The notes beneath the pieces are model-generated. The model ran no database searches and was not told the DNA's origin. It worked only from the letters and a program-made list of their open reading frames with translations. Below are positions 22,182-29,128 of a DNA stretch of 30,267 nt, piece after piece (position 1 is the stretch's first letter; every line of letters begins with the position of its first letter). Source of the DNA: JBAVQS01 sp049694275 (GTDB taxonomy: Bacteria; Chloroflexota; Anaerolineae; UBA4142; SHND01). The translations under genes and the position numbers were made by a program. The stretch spans positions 1 through 30,267 of the forward strand of contig JBAVQS010000024.1 of assembly GCA_049694275.1 (NCBI GenBank), written 5' to 3'.

Positions 22182-22833
22182 CAATACCGCAGAATTAACA
22201 ACAGTGGATACGAAAATCAAGGGAGATGTCGCTGAACAGGCGGCAATCCTGCATGCCCTGGAACGTGGCTGGGGTGTCTTGAAACCTATCGGAGATCGGC
22301 TCCCATACGATCTGGTTTTCGATGTGGAAGGAACCCTGGTCAAGATTCAGGTCAAGTGTGCCTGGTTTGATCAAGCTCGTAGCAACTATGTCGTAGACAA
22401 CAGGCGCACCAAGACGAACCGGCGAATCATGCTCCGAGGAACTTACAGCAAATCGGATTTCGATTTTGCCCTCGTCTACATTCAGGATTTAAACCTGTTC
22501 TATATCTTTCCGGTCGACGTATTCATCGGCTATGCCAGTGAAATTCACATGGTAGAAGTCGACAAGCGCCAGCGGAAACCGCAATCTGCTGAATATCGTG
22601 AAGCTTGGCCGTTGATTCTGCAATGGGCTGCACATGGGGAAACCCGTGTGTGATCACCTGTCAAATTCGGGGAAGCCGTTCGCGGGGTAATCCCGAGCCA
22701 AGCTCCCAAAGCTGAAAGGCAATGGGAGAAGGTGTAGAGACTTGATGGCAGGCACCCTAACGTCAAGACGAGGGTGAAGGTAAAGTCCAGACCACAGACC
22801 GGTAAGCCGGGCAGCGAAAGCTGTAGTGGTATG
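22182..22833 (+). mobile_element. Group I intron (IC3-like) in tRNA-fMet
   Basis: 652 nt. The 5' exon ends in U33 and the intron ends in G (22833), the group I boundary rule. Core pairings by eye: P2 hairpin 22631-22650 with GAAA loop; P3 about 22658-22664 with 22742-22748; P4 TCGGG/CCCGA (22667-22671, 22692-22696); P5 CCG-TTCG-CGG; P6 CTCCCA/TGGGAG (22703-22708, 22723-22728); P7 GACT/AGTC (22739-22742, 22784-22787); P8 ACCCT/AGGGT (22754-22758, 22771-22775); P9 ACCAC/GTGGT (22791-22795, 22826-22830) with an inner CAGC-GAAA-GCTG. The P, Q, R and S strings (22664-22677, 22689-22703, 22732-22748, 22777-22793) resemble those of cyanobacterial tRNA-Leu introns. The endonuclease gene fills L1. Confidence 0.92.
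22204..22653 (+). CDS. Intron-encoded PD-(D/E)XK homing endonuclease, I-Ssp6803I-like
   Basis: 149 aa from GTG 22204. A longer in-frame ORF starts in the tRNA leader, but the family begins with (M)DTKxKGD, which matches from this GTG. Restriction-fold active-site residues are E11 (IKGDVAEQAA), D36 (RLPYDLVFD) and Q49-x-K51 (VKIQVKCA). The Q in place of D/E, and E11 and D36, agree with what I recall of I-Ssp6803I from the initiator-tRNA intron of Synechocystis. The enzyme should cleave intronless tRNA-fMet genes to start intron homing. No Shine-Dalgarno is evident. The final ten or so codons also encode the putative guide sequence and P2 of the ribozyme. Base composition is AT-richer than flanking genes. 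Confidence 0.9.
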   Translation: MDTKIKGDVAEQAAILHALERGWGVLKPIGDRLPYDLVFDVEGTLVKIQVKCAWFDQARSNYVVDNRRTKTNRRIMLRGTYSKSDFDFALVYIQDLNLFYIFPVDVFIGYASEIHMVEVDKRQRKPQSAEYREAWPLILQWAAHGETRV

Positions 22834-22878
22834 CATAACCCAAAGGTCCCCGGTTCGAGTCCGGGCCCCGCTACTCTT

Positions 22879-22936
22879 TAGAAATTGGAGGGAGGAAGTT
22901 GGACGTCAGAATCCAATGTCCAACCTCCAATTTCTG
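22879..22936. repeat. Inverted repeat between the two tRNA genes
   Basis: AGAAATTGGAGG and later GTTGGAC pair with GTCCAAC and CCTCCAATTTCT around a short loop (GTCAGAATCCAAT), forming a long near-perfect hairpin. Its words (ATTGGAGG, TTGGAC) resemble the other word-repeat blocks. It could act as an RNA processing or structural element between the tRNAs. Confidence 0.75.
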
Positions 22937-22954
22937 ATTTTGCATGGTACCTGC

Positions 22955-23026
22955 GGCGGGGTAGCTCAGAGGCAGAGCAAACGGCTCATAATCGTTGGGT
23001 CGAGGGTCCGATTCCCTCCCCCGCCA
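22955..23026 (+). tRNA. tRNA-Met (CAT), elongator
   Basis: Acceptor GGCGGGG/CCCCGCC, D stem GCTC/GAGC, anticodon stem AACGG/TCGTT with one G-T, loop CTCATAA, T stem GAGGG/CCCTC, A73; no encoded CCA. The fully paired acceptor and weak anticodon stem distinguish it from the initiator; GGCGGGGTAGCTC is typical of elongator Met. The T loop reads TCCGATT, with C where position 55 is almost always T. A tRNA-Ile2 (lysidine) identity cannot be excluded by eye. Confidence 0.9.
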
Positions 23027-23032
23027 TCTCTT

Positions 23033-23060
23033 AAACTCCCTACATTAACGGGAGTTTTTT
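23033..23060 (+). terminator. Intrinsic terminator after the tRNA pair
   Basis: AAACTCCC, a 9-nt loop, GGGAGTTT and a run of six T (23055-23060). It starts 6 bases after the tRNA-Met 3' end. A textbook rho-independent terminator. Confidence 0.9.
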
Positions 23061-23117
23061 GTTTCCCATCCCTTGCGAAATTGACCGGCCGCTCCGTTTC
23101 GTGGTTCTCTTCCCGGT

Positions 23118-23146
23118 TTGAATTCTTTCCACAGGCGCGATACAAT
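23118..23146 (+). promoter_or_regulatory. Promoter for glmU
   Basis: TTGAAT (23118-23123), a 17-nt spacer and TACAAT (23141-23146), 33 bases before the glmU ATG. Confidence 0.65.
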
Positions 23147-23178
23147 GCATTCCTATATTCAAACATGAGGTCAAGCGC

Positions 23179-24531
23179 ATGAGCCTAGCCGTTGTCATTC
23201 TCGCCGCGGGTCAGGGCACCCGCATGAATTCTAAAATCCCCAAAGTGTTGCATCCCGTCGCCGGCAAGCCCATGGTGAGCTATTCGGTAGATGTCGCACA
23301 AGCTCTCGGCGCGCATCGGTTTGTGCTGGTCGTAGGCCACCGCTCGGAGCAGATCAGGACGGTCGTCGGCGCAACTGCAGAATTTGTCGAACAAATCGAG
23401 CAAAAGGGCACCGGACACGCCGTTCTGCAGGCGCGCGAAGCCCTGCGGGGACAATCGGAGACGGTGATGGTGCTCTATGGGGATATGCCGCTACTCCGCA
23501 CAGAGACGCTCCAGCGGCTGTATGACCGCCAGCAGGCGACGAATGCCTGTATCACCATGCTCACTGTCATGGCCGATGACCCGATGGGATTTGGGCGTAT
23601 CGTGCGCGAGTCGGATGGCTCGGTGGTCAAGATCATCGAGGAATCCGAGGCGACGCCTGCGCAGCTTGCCATCAAAGAATTGAACTGCGGCATCTATTGT
23701 TTCAACGCCGACTGGCTTTGGGAACATTTGCTACGCTTGCGCCCCGCGCCGAAAAAGCAAGAATACTTTTTGACCGACCTGGTGCAGATGGCGGCCAACG
23801 AGCAAGCGCTGATTGAGACGGAAACGCTGCGTGATCGCAGCGAGGTGATCGGCATCAATACACGCGTACACCTGGCCGAGGCCGAAGCGATTATGCGGAA
23901 TCGCATTCGCGAACGCGCAATGCTCTCCGGGGTGACCTTGACCGACCCAGACAAGACGTACATCGATGCGGAGGTCGAGATTGGACAGGATACGGTCATC
24001 TTGCCAGGCACGCATCTCTGGGGCAAGACAAAGATCGGGAGCGATTGTCACATTGGCCCCGATGCACAGGTGCGCGACTCGGTGATCGGCGACCGGTGCG
24101 AGATCGGCGCCTCCCTGCTCGAACAGTCTATGCTTCAGGACGAGGTCAAGGTCGGCCCCTATTGCCATCTACGTCCCGGCACAGTTCTCGGCGTGGGCGT
24201 GCATCTGGGGGATCACGCCGAGCTCAAAAACGCGCGCCTGGGACCGGGGACCAAAATGGGACATTTTTCATACCTCGGGGATGCCGAGGTAGGGGCACGC
24301 GTCAATATCGGCGCAGGGACCATCACCTGCAACTATGACGGCAAACACAAGCAGCGAACGGTGATTGGTGATGACGCGTTTATTGGGAGTGATACGATGC
24401 TGGTCGCGCCGGTGAGCGTCGGCGCACGGGCGCGGACCGGCGCAGGCTCGGTCGTCACACGGGACCTGCCGCCCGATTCCCTCTCGGTCGGCGTGCCCGC
24501 CCGGGTGATCAAGCAACTGGAAATAACGTAG
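23179..24531 (+). CDS. glmU: Bifunctional GlmU: GlcN-1-P acetyltransferase / GlcNAc-1-P uridyltransferase
   Basis: 450 aa, normal length. The N-terminal pyrophosphorylase begins VVILAAGQGTRM (5-16) and continues to PKVLHPVAGKPM, with GTGHAVL and LYGDMPLL; the C-terminal left-handed beta-helix has hexapeptide repeats and LKNARLGPGTKMGHFSYLGD and GAGTITCNYDGKHK of the acetyltransferase site. It makes UDP-GlcNAc for peptidoglycan and surface glycans in two steps. GAGG before the ATG and a good promoter indicate this is the first gene of the downstream run. Confidence 0.97.
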   Translation: MSLAVVILAAGQGTRMNSKIPKVLHPVAGKPMVSYSVDVAQALGAHRFVLVVGHRSEQIRTVVGATAEFVEQIEQKGTGHAVLQAREALRGQSETVMVLYGDMPLLRTETLQRLYDRQQATNACITMLTVMADDPMGFGRIVRESDGSVVKIIEESEATPAQLAIKELNCGIYCFNADWLWEHLLRLRPAPKKQEYFLTDLVQMAANEQALIETETLRDRSEVIGINTRVHLAEAEAIMRNRIRERAMLSGVTLTDPDKTYIDAEVEIGQDTVILPGTHLWGKTKIGSDCHIGPDAQVRDSVIGDRCEIGASLLEQSMLQDEVKVGPYCHLRPGTVLGVGVHLGDHAELKNARLGPGTKMGHFSYLGDAEVGARVNIGAGTITCNYDGKHKQRTVIGDDAFIGSDTMLVAPVSVGARARTGAGSVVTRDLPPDSLSVGVPARVIKQLEIT

Positions 24532-24549
24532 AGAGGCAGGTGGTGATCT

Positions 24550-25815
24550 ATTATATCGACTGTACTGCTTGTTCTGGCATTGTTCATCTCTTGGGCTTGC
24601 GCCGCTCTACGCGCTGCGCTCAATACCGTCGAGCGAACGTGGGTTGAAGACGCGGCGCAAGCAGGCCACGTACGCGCCGCTGCCCTGCTCCATCTTTTAG
24701 ATAACCCGCCTCGCTCTCTTTTCCCGCTCCATGTGCTCAACTCGGCGGCGCTCGTCACCCTGGCGGGGGCCGCGCTCGGGCAGATCCTCGCAAACGGCGT
24801 CACCCCAGACCTCCTGGCCGTTAGCCTGGTGGAGCTCTTGTTCGTTTGGCTGGTGGGGCGCCTGGCCGCGACCTGGCTCGGCGCGTGGCGCGCCCGGACG
24901 CTGGCCGAAGCCAGCGCGCCGATCCTCGCGCTACTCGTGACGGTGGCCCAGCCTTTTCTTGCATTTGAAGCATGGATTGTCCGCCAGGCCAGGGGAACGC
25001 CGCATCTGACCGAGCGCGTGACGACGGATGACATTCAGATTATCGTCACCGAAGGGAACCAGGAGCGCAAGCTGGAAGAGATCGAGCCCGAAGAGCGCGA
25101 GATGATTGCCGGCATAATCGAGATGAGCGAGCGCACCGCGCGCGACCTGATGATCCCGCGGCTCGACGTGAACGCCATCGAGCTCAACGCGCCGCTGGAC
25201 GACGCGCTGGATATGGCGATCCAATACGGTCACTCGCGGCTCCCGGTGTATGAAGGGGATATCGATCATATTGTCGGCATCCTGCACGTCAAGGACTTGA
25301 TTCAACGCCTGCGCCATCCCGAGCGCATTCTCACGTTGCGCGACCTGCTCCGGCGCGTCCACTTTGTGCCGGATGTCGCCAGGGCGCATGACCTCCTGCG
25401 CGATCTACTCCGCAACCGGGTGCACATGGCGGTGGTGGTGGACGAGTACGGCGGGACAGTGGGGTTGGTGACGATTGAGGATGCGCTGGAAGAGATCGTC
25501 GGCGAGATTCGCGACGAGTATGACGCGGCGGAAGAACCTGAATTTGTGCGGGTGAATGCGGATGAGGCCGTGTTTAACGCACGGGTCCCTATTGCCGAGG
25601 TCAACGACGCAATCGAGATTCACTTGCCAACCGAGGAGAGCGATACATTGGGCGGGCTAGTGTATGCCCTGCTGGGACGCATGCCCCGCGTGGGGGACCA
25701 TGTCGAGGTTGGCGCAGTGGATCTCCAGGTCACAGCGGTCACCGGGCGCCGCATCAAGCAGGTGCGGGTCGTCAAGCTCCATCCCCAGGAAAAGGGAGAG
25801 GGTGTAGCAGAATAA
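24550..25815 (+). CDS. CBS-pair membrane protein, CorC/HlyC (CNNM-like) family
   Basis: About 421 aa. A hydrophobic N-terminal DUF21-like region (about 1-150) precedes a CBS pair (MIPRLDVNAIE, YGHSRLPVYEGDIDHIVGIL, MAVVVDEYGGTVGLVTIEDA) and a C-terminal CorC_HlyC domain (DTLGGLVYALLGRMPRVGD). Relatives are linked to Mg/Co homeostasis. No ATG or GTG starts in this frame after the stop at 24544. AGGTGG lies about 6 bases before an ATT at 24550 which would give a full first membrane helix; TTG 24580 is the conventional alternative but cuts that helix. It begins 18 bases after glmU and overlaps cdd by one base. Confidence 0.88.
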   Translation: MISTVLLVLALFISWACAALRAALNTVERTWVEDAAQAGHVRAAALLHLLDNPPRSLFPLHVLNSAALVTLAGAALGQILANGVTPDLLAVSLVELLFVWLVGRLAATWLGAWRARTLAEASAPILALLVTVAQPFLAFEAWIVRQARGTPHLTERVTTDDIQIIVTEGNQERKLEEIEPEEREMIAGIIEMSERTARDLMIPRLDVNAIELNAPLDDALDMAIQYGHSRLPVYEGDIDHIVGILHVKDLIQRLRHPERILTLRDLLRRVHFVPDVARAHDLLRDLLRNRVHMAVVVDEYGGTVGLVTIEDALEEIVGEIRDEYDAAEEPEFVRVNADEAVFNARVPIAEVNDAIEIHLPTEESDTLGGLVYALLGRMPRVGDHVEVGAVDLQVTAVTGRRIKQVRVVKLHPQEKGEGVAE

Positions 25816-26228
25816 TGGAATCTTTTGACCCATACGACGAGCTTGTGCAACGCGCCACCGAGGCGCGTGAGCGGGCCTATTCACCCTATTCACACTATGC
25901 GGTTGGCGCCGCACTGCTTGGCAAGTCCGGCCGCATTTATATGGGGTGTAACGTCGAAAATGCCTCGTATGGCTTGACTGTCTGCGCGGAGCGAACGGCG
26001 ATTTTAAAGGCGGTTTCGGAAGGGGAGCGTGAATTTCATGCGATTGCCGTCGTCACGATGAATGGCGGCACCCCGTGCGGGGCTTGTCGCCAGGTTCTGT
26101 ACGAGTTCCTCCCGCCAGAAGCGCCGGTGATTGTGAGCGATACTGCCGGCCACCGGATTGTCTATGCGCTGGACCAGCTCCTCGCGCATGGATTTGGCCC
26201 GGCCCATCTGCCAGGGCGTGAGTCATAG
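25815..26228 (+). CDS. cdd: Cytidine deaminase
   Basis: 137 aa, normal for the tetrameric class. Zinc-site motifs: TVCAERTA (C56, catalytic E58) and PCGACR (C88, C91), with SHYAVGAALL and NVENASYGL for substrate binding. It deaminates cytidine and deoxycytidine to uridine forms in pyrimidine salvage. Its ATG overlaps the TAA of the CBS-protein gene (TAATG), so translation is probably coupled. Confidence 0.97.
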   Translation: MESFDPYDELVQRATEARERAYSPYSHYAVGAALLGKSGRIYMGCNVENASYGLTVCAERTAILKAVSEGEREFHAIAVVTMNGGTPCGACRQVLYEFLPPEAPVIVSDTAGHRIVYALDQLLAHGFGPAHLPGRES

Positions 26229-26243
26229 CGCGCGCTGGAAAAT

Positions 26244-26272
26244 TTGAGCGTATTGCATGGACGGTGTATAAT
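26244..26272 (+). promoter_or_regulatory. Promoter for mazG-like gene and downstream run
   Basis: TTGAGC (26244-26249), a 17-nt spacer and a perfect TATAAT (26267-26272). Initiation about 26279 would place an in-frame GTG (26283) near the 5' end and the ATG at 26304 about 25 nt in. Confidence 0.65.
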
Positions 26273-26303
26273 GACTTTTAGTGTGTCAACCCCAGGTCAC
26301 AGA

Positions 26304-26615
26304 ATGAGCCAGGACAAGAATCTGAACGAGCGAATGCGTGAGGTGCGCGCCCTTGCCGATGCCAAAGGGTTTGGCTCGGACGAAGGCCGCATCTGGGAAA
26401 TGCTGGCGCTGATTCATACCGAAGTGAGCGAGGCGACGGATGCCTATAAAAAGGGCGAGCCAATCGATCACGTCGGCGAAGAACTGATCGACGCGGTCAT
26501 TCGCATTTTGCATCTGCTCTCGGCGCTCAACCTGGAGCCGGATGTATTGTTTGACGACAAGATGAAGCGAAATTGGGAGCGGCCGTACAAATTCAATACG
26601 GTGCGCGGGGGCTAA
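26304..26615 (+). CDS. MazG-like NTP pyrophosphohydrolase
   Basis: 103 aa, all alpha-helical. IHTEVSEATDAYKKG and GEELIDAVIRIL supply the paired acidic motif (E-x2-E...E-x2-D) that binds Mg in the MazG/dUTPase-like superfamily. It probably removes pyrophosphate from a non-canonical or excess NTP in the cytoplasm; substrate unknown. ATG 26304 is preferred because an AGGT lies 6-7 bases upstream; a leaderless GTG at 26283 is the alternative. It is followed by a word-repeat interval and recO. Confidence 0.88.
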   Translation: MSQDKNLNERMREVRALADAKGFGSDEGRIWEMLALIHTEVSEATDAYKKGEPIDHVGEELIDAVIRILHLLSALNLEPDVLFDDKMKRNWERPYKFNTVRGG

Positions 26616-26624
26616 CCGGAATAT

Positions 26625-26682
26625 GGATTGCGGATTGCCGGTTGCGGAATGATTCCTTCGCAATCTTCAATCTCCAATCCGA
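26625..26682. repeat. Word-repeat interval before recO
   Basis: GGATTGCGGATTGC and GGTTGCGGAATGATT face GCAATCTTCAATC and CTCCAATCC, giving an imperfect inverted repeat of the same style as the other blocks. It lies between the mazG-like gene and recO without breaking either. Confidence 0.6.
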
Positions 26683-26689
26683 AATCGCC

Positions 26690-27472
26690 ATGCGGGATCG
26701 TGTTTATCGGATTGAGGCGCTCATATTGAAACGGACGGATGTTGGGGAAGCGGATCGCCTGCTCACCCTTTACACCCCGGACCGGGGGAAGCTGCGCGCC
26801 GTTGCCAAGGGAGCGCGCAAGCCTTCCTCACGCAAGACGGGGCATGTTGAGCTCTTGAATCGCGCCGCGCTCATGGTTGCCGTCGGGCGCGACCTGGATG
26901 TGATTACGCAGGCGGATACGCTTGAATCCTTTCTCCCCCTGCGAAACGATCTCGACCGGTTAAGCTACGCCTATTACTTTGCCGAGTTGGTTGACCGGTT
27001 TACCGAACAAGAAGAAGAGAATCGCGCCGTCTACGACCTGCTCCTGCAGGCGCTGCGCTGGCTCGAAAAGACCGACCGGTTGCCCCGCACGGCGCGCTAT
27101 TTCGAGATGCGGTTGCTTGATGCGGTCGGTTATCGCCCCGAACTGTTGCATTGCGTGAATTGCCGGCAAGAACTCGCGCCCGAAGAGAATTTCTTTACAC
27201 CGGAGGGGGGCGGGGTGCTCGATCCCGGCTGCCGCGATTCGCATCGCGATTCGCAAATGGTCTCGCTGAACGGGCTCAAGGTGCTGCGCTTTCTCCAGAC
27301 TCGCGATTATGCCGAGGTGGATAGACTCGCCCTTACCCCCAGGGTCGAAGCGGAGGTGGAGCAATTGCTCCACTATAACCTCACGCACTGGCTGGAGCGA
27401 AATCTCAAATCGATCGAATTCTTGCACATCTTGCGGGCCGGCACGGTCAGTTCGAAAACGGAGTCGAATTAA
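26690..27472 (+). CDS. recO: DNA repair protein RecO
   Basis: 260 aa. The N-terminal OB fold (YRIEALILKRTDVGEADRLL, TLYTPDRGKLRAVAKGARKP) and helical C-terminal region with a zinc-finger-like CVNC (C155, C158) and C181 match RecO. It loads RecA at gaps with RecR and RecF and anneals ssDNA. The start is ATG 26690; upstream in-frame codons run through repeat DNA. No clear Shine-Dalgarno. Its stop codon is separated by one base from the glyQS ATG, so the two are co-transcribed. Confidence 0.95.
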   Translation: MRDRVYRIEALILKRTDVGEADRLLTLYTPDRGKLRAVAKGARKPSSRKTGHVELLNRAALMVAVGRDLDVITQADTLESFLPLRNDLDRLSYAYYFAELVDRFTEQEEENRAVYDLLLQALRWLEKTDRLPRTARYFEMRLLDAVGYRPELLHCVNCRQELAPEENFFTPEGGGVLDPGCRDSHRDSQMVSLNGLKVLRFLQTRDYAEVDRLALTPRVEAEVEQLLHYNLTHWLERNLKSIEFLHILRAGTVSSKTESN

Positions 27473-27473
27473 T

Positions 27474-28826
27474 ATGCCAGACATGGAAACCATCGTCTCT
27501 TTATGCAAGCGACGGGGTTTTGTCTTTCAGGGTTCTGAAATTTACGGCGGCATCGGCGGGTTCTGGGATTACGGCCCGCTCGGCGTTGAGCTCAAGAACA
27601 ATATCAAGCGCGCCTGGTGGAAAGCGATGGTCCAGGAGCGCGATGACATCGTAGGCATTGACGCGGCGGTCATCATGAATCCGAGCGTGTGGGTTGCCAG
27701 CGGCCACGTGGCGACCTTTTCCGACCCCCTCGTCGAGTGCAAGAACTGTCATCATCGTTTTCGTGCAGACAAGCTGCAAGGGGATGTGTGCCCTGACTGC
27801 GGCAGCCAGGGAACGATGACAGAGCCCAAGCAGTTCAACCTGCTCTTTAAAACCCATGTCGGCCCCGTCGAGGAAGAGGCGGCGGTCGCCTACCTTCGCC
27901 CGGAGACCGCGCAGGGGATCTTTGTCAATTTCCTGAATGTCCAGCAGTCGATGCGCAAAAAGATTCCGTTCGGGATTGCGCAGATCGGCCGCTCGTTCCG
28001 CAACGAGATCATTACGGGGAATTTCATCTTTCGGGACCGCGAATTTGAGCAGATGGAGATGGAGTTTTTCATCAAACCGGGTACCGAGGATGAGTGGCAT
28101 GACGGCTGGCGAGATATCCGGCTGAACTGGTGGAAGCGGACCTTTCATATCGCCGACGATCATATTCGCATCAAGGTCATCCGCCACCAGCAGGCGACGG
28201 CTATCATTGGCCCTGACCCGCAAGATGTGGAACAGGAAAAACCACCGCACTATTCCAAAGGGAACTATGATATCGAGTACAAGTTCCCGATGGGGTGGAG
28301 CGAGATCGAAGGGATTGCGAGTCGCACCAATTATGACCTCTCGCAGCACCAGCAGTTCAGCGGCAAGGAGCTCCAGTACTTTGACGACGAGACCAAAGAG
28401 AAATATATCCCGTATGTCGTCGAGCCGGCAATGGGCGTAGACCGCGCGGTGCTCGTCGCCCTGTTCGAATCCTACCGCGAAGAAAAGGTTCGCGGCGAAA
28501 AGCGCGTGGTCCTGGCCCTGCCGTATGGCCTGGCGCCCATCAAAGCGGCCGTGCTGCCCCTCTTGAGAAATCGGTCTGAAATCGTCGAGATGGCGCGAAA
28601 CCTGACGGCCGAGCTCAAGACCCAGATGATGGCGACCTACGACGACACCGCCGGCATCGGGCGTCTCTATCGCCGCCAGGATGAGATCGGCACCCCCTTC
28701 TGCGTCACAGTCGATGTGCAATCCCTGGAAGACAAGCAGGTGACGATTCGCGACCGCGACTCGATGGAGCAGGTACGCGTGCCACTGGATCAGGTCAAGG
28801 GGACTTTGCTGGGTAGGCTGGGATAA
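27474..28826 (+). CDS. glyQS: Glycine--tRNA ligase, alpha2 type
   Basis: 450 aa. Class II synthetase of the single-chain dimeric type: N-terminal SEIYGGIGGFWDYGPLGVEL, a zinc-binding insertion with CKNC (C89, C92) and CPDC (C106, C109), motif 2 GRSFRNEI, RPETAQGIFVNF, EIEGIASRTNYDL, motif 3 PAMGVDRAVL and a C-terminal anticodon-binding domain from about residue 345. It charges tRNA-Gly. The ATG lies one base after the recO stop. This alpha2 form is used by Bacillota, Actinobacteria, Chloroflexota and archaea, not by most Proteobacteria. Confidence 0.97.
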   Translation: MPDMETIVSLCKRRGFVFQGSEIYGGIGGFWDYGPLGVELKNNIKRAWWKAMVQERDDIVGIDAAVIMNPSVWVASGHVATFSDPLVECKNCHHRFRADKLQGDVCPDCGSQGTMTEPKQFNLLFKTHVGPVEEEAAVAYLRPETAQGIFVNFLNVQQSMRKKIPFGIAQIGRSFRNEIITGNFIFRDREFEQMEMEFFIKPGTEDEWHDGWRDIRLNWWKRTFHIADDHIRIKVIRHQQATAIIGPDPQDVEQEKPPHYSKGNYDIEYKFPMGWSEIEGIASRTNYDLSQHQQFSGKELQYFDDETKEKYIPYVVEPAMGVDRAVLVALFESYREEKVRGEKRVVLALPYGLAPIKAAVLPLLRNRSEIVEMARNLTAELKTQMMATYDDTAGIGRLYRRQDEIGTPFCVTVDVQSLEDKQVTIRDRDSMEQVRVPLDQVKGTLLGRLG

Positions 28827-28906
28827 AAGTTCACAGGTGAAAAGCCGTGCCGCAATTGACTTTTGTTTCAAGAGCTTTTGCGGTTTGAAGAGGAACTATA
28901 AGTCTT

Positions 28907-29128
28907 ATGGTAAGCAAGGGCATGACCGTGGAACGCGCCAAGCTCCCGCCAGCCTTGATAGAATGGTTGGAAGTTGGCGGGGGTAAGGGCGGCATTCTTC
29001 TATATCGTGAGGAGAATGGCCAAATCGTGCTGGAAAAGCTTGAAAATGTTGATCCGGCCATGCTGCCACGTCTACGCGCGAACATGGAGCGATATCGTTC
29101 CGCCCTGGAACGACTTGCCGATTCGTAA
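28907..29128 (+). CDS. Putative antitoxin of a Doc-type module
   Basis: 73 aa, charged and mostly helical in its second half (LRANMERYRSALERLADS). WLEVGGGKGGILLYREENGQ in the first half resembles a short beta-ribbon DNA-binding segment of SpoVT/AbrB-like or related antitoxins, but I cannot assign a family. The case for an antitoxin rests on size and on the Doc-like frame that starts directly after its stop codon (TAAATG). A second ATG at 28922 is an alternative start with AAGGGC upstream. Confidence 0.6.
   Translation: MVSKGMTVERAKLPPALIEWLEVGGGKGGILLYREENGQIVLEKLENVDPAMLPRLRANMERYRSALERLADS

Larger units (their letters stand above)
22150..22873 (+). tRNA. Initiator tRNA-fMet (CAT) split by a group I intron
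   Basis: Exon 1 is 22150-22181 and exon 2 is 22834-22873. Joined, they give a complete cloverleaf: acceptor GCGGGG/CCCCGC with an unpaired T1-T72, D stem GAGC/GCTC, anticodon stem TTGGG/CCCAA, loop CTCATAA with anticodon CAT, T stem CCCGG/CCGGG with loop TTCGAGT, then A73. The unpaired 1-72 position and the three consecutive G-C pairs next to the anticodon loop identify an initiator tRNA. CCA is not encoded. The intron lies between T33 and C34. No other initiator tRNA is visible in the window. Confidence 0.93.

Noticed and set aside
22017..22343. N-terminal extension of the DUF4239 gene across the tRNA and intron
   Set aside because: The added residues are the antisense of the tRNA exon and the endonuclease; GGGGAGG before the ATGATG pair sets the real start.
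22182..22833. Alternative splice point after CTCA within the anticodon
   Set aside because: Sequence alone allows shifting the junction by up to two bases, but only U33|C34 satisfies both the U at the 5' exon end and the terminal intron G.
27501..28871. A 456-codon open frame antisense to glyQS
   Set aside because: It is the complement of a strongly conserved synthetase; GC-rich codon bias keeps antisense frames open. No Shine-Dalgarno or domain seen.
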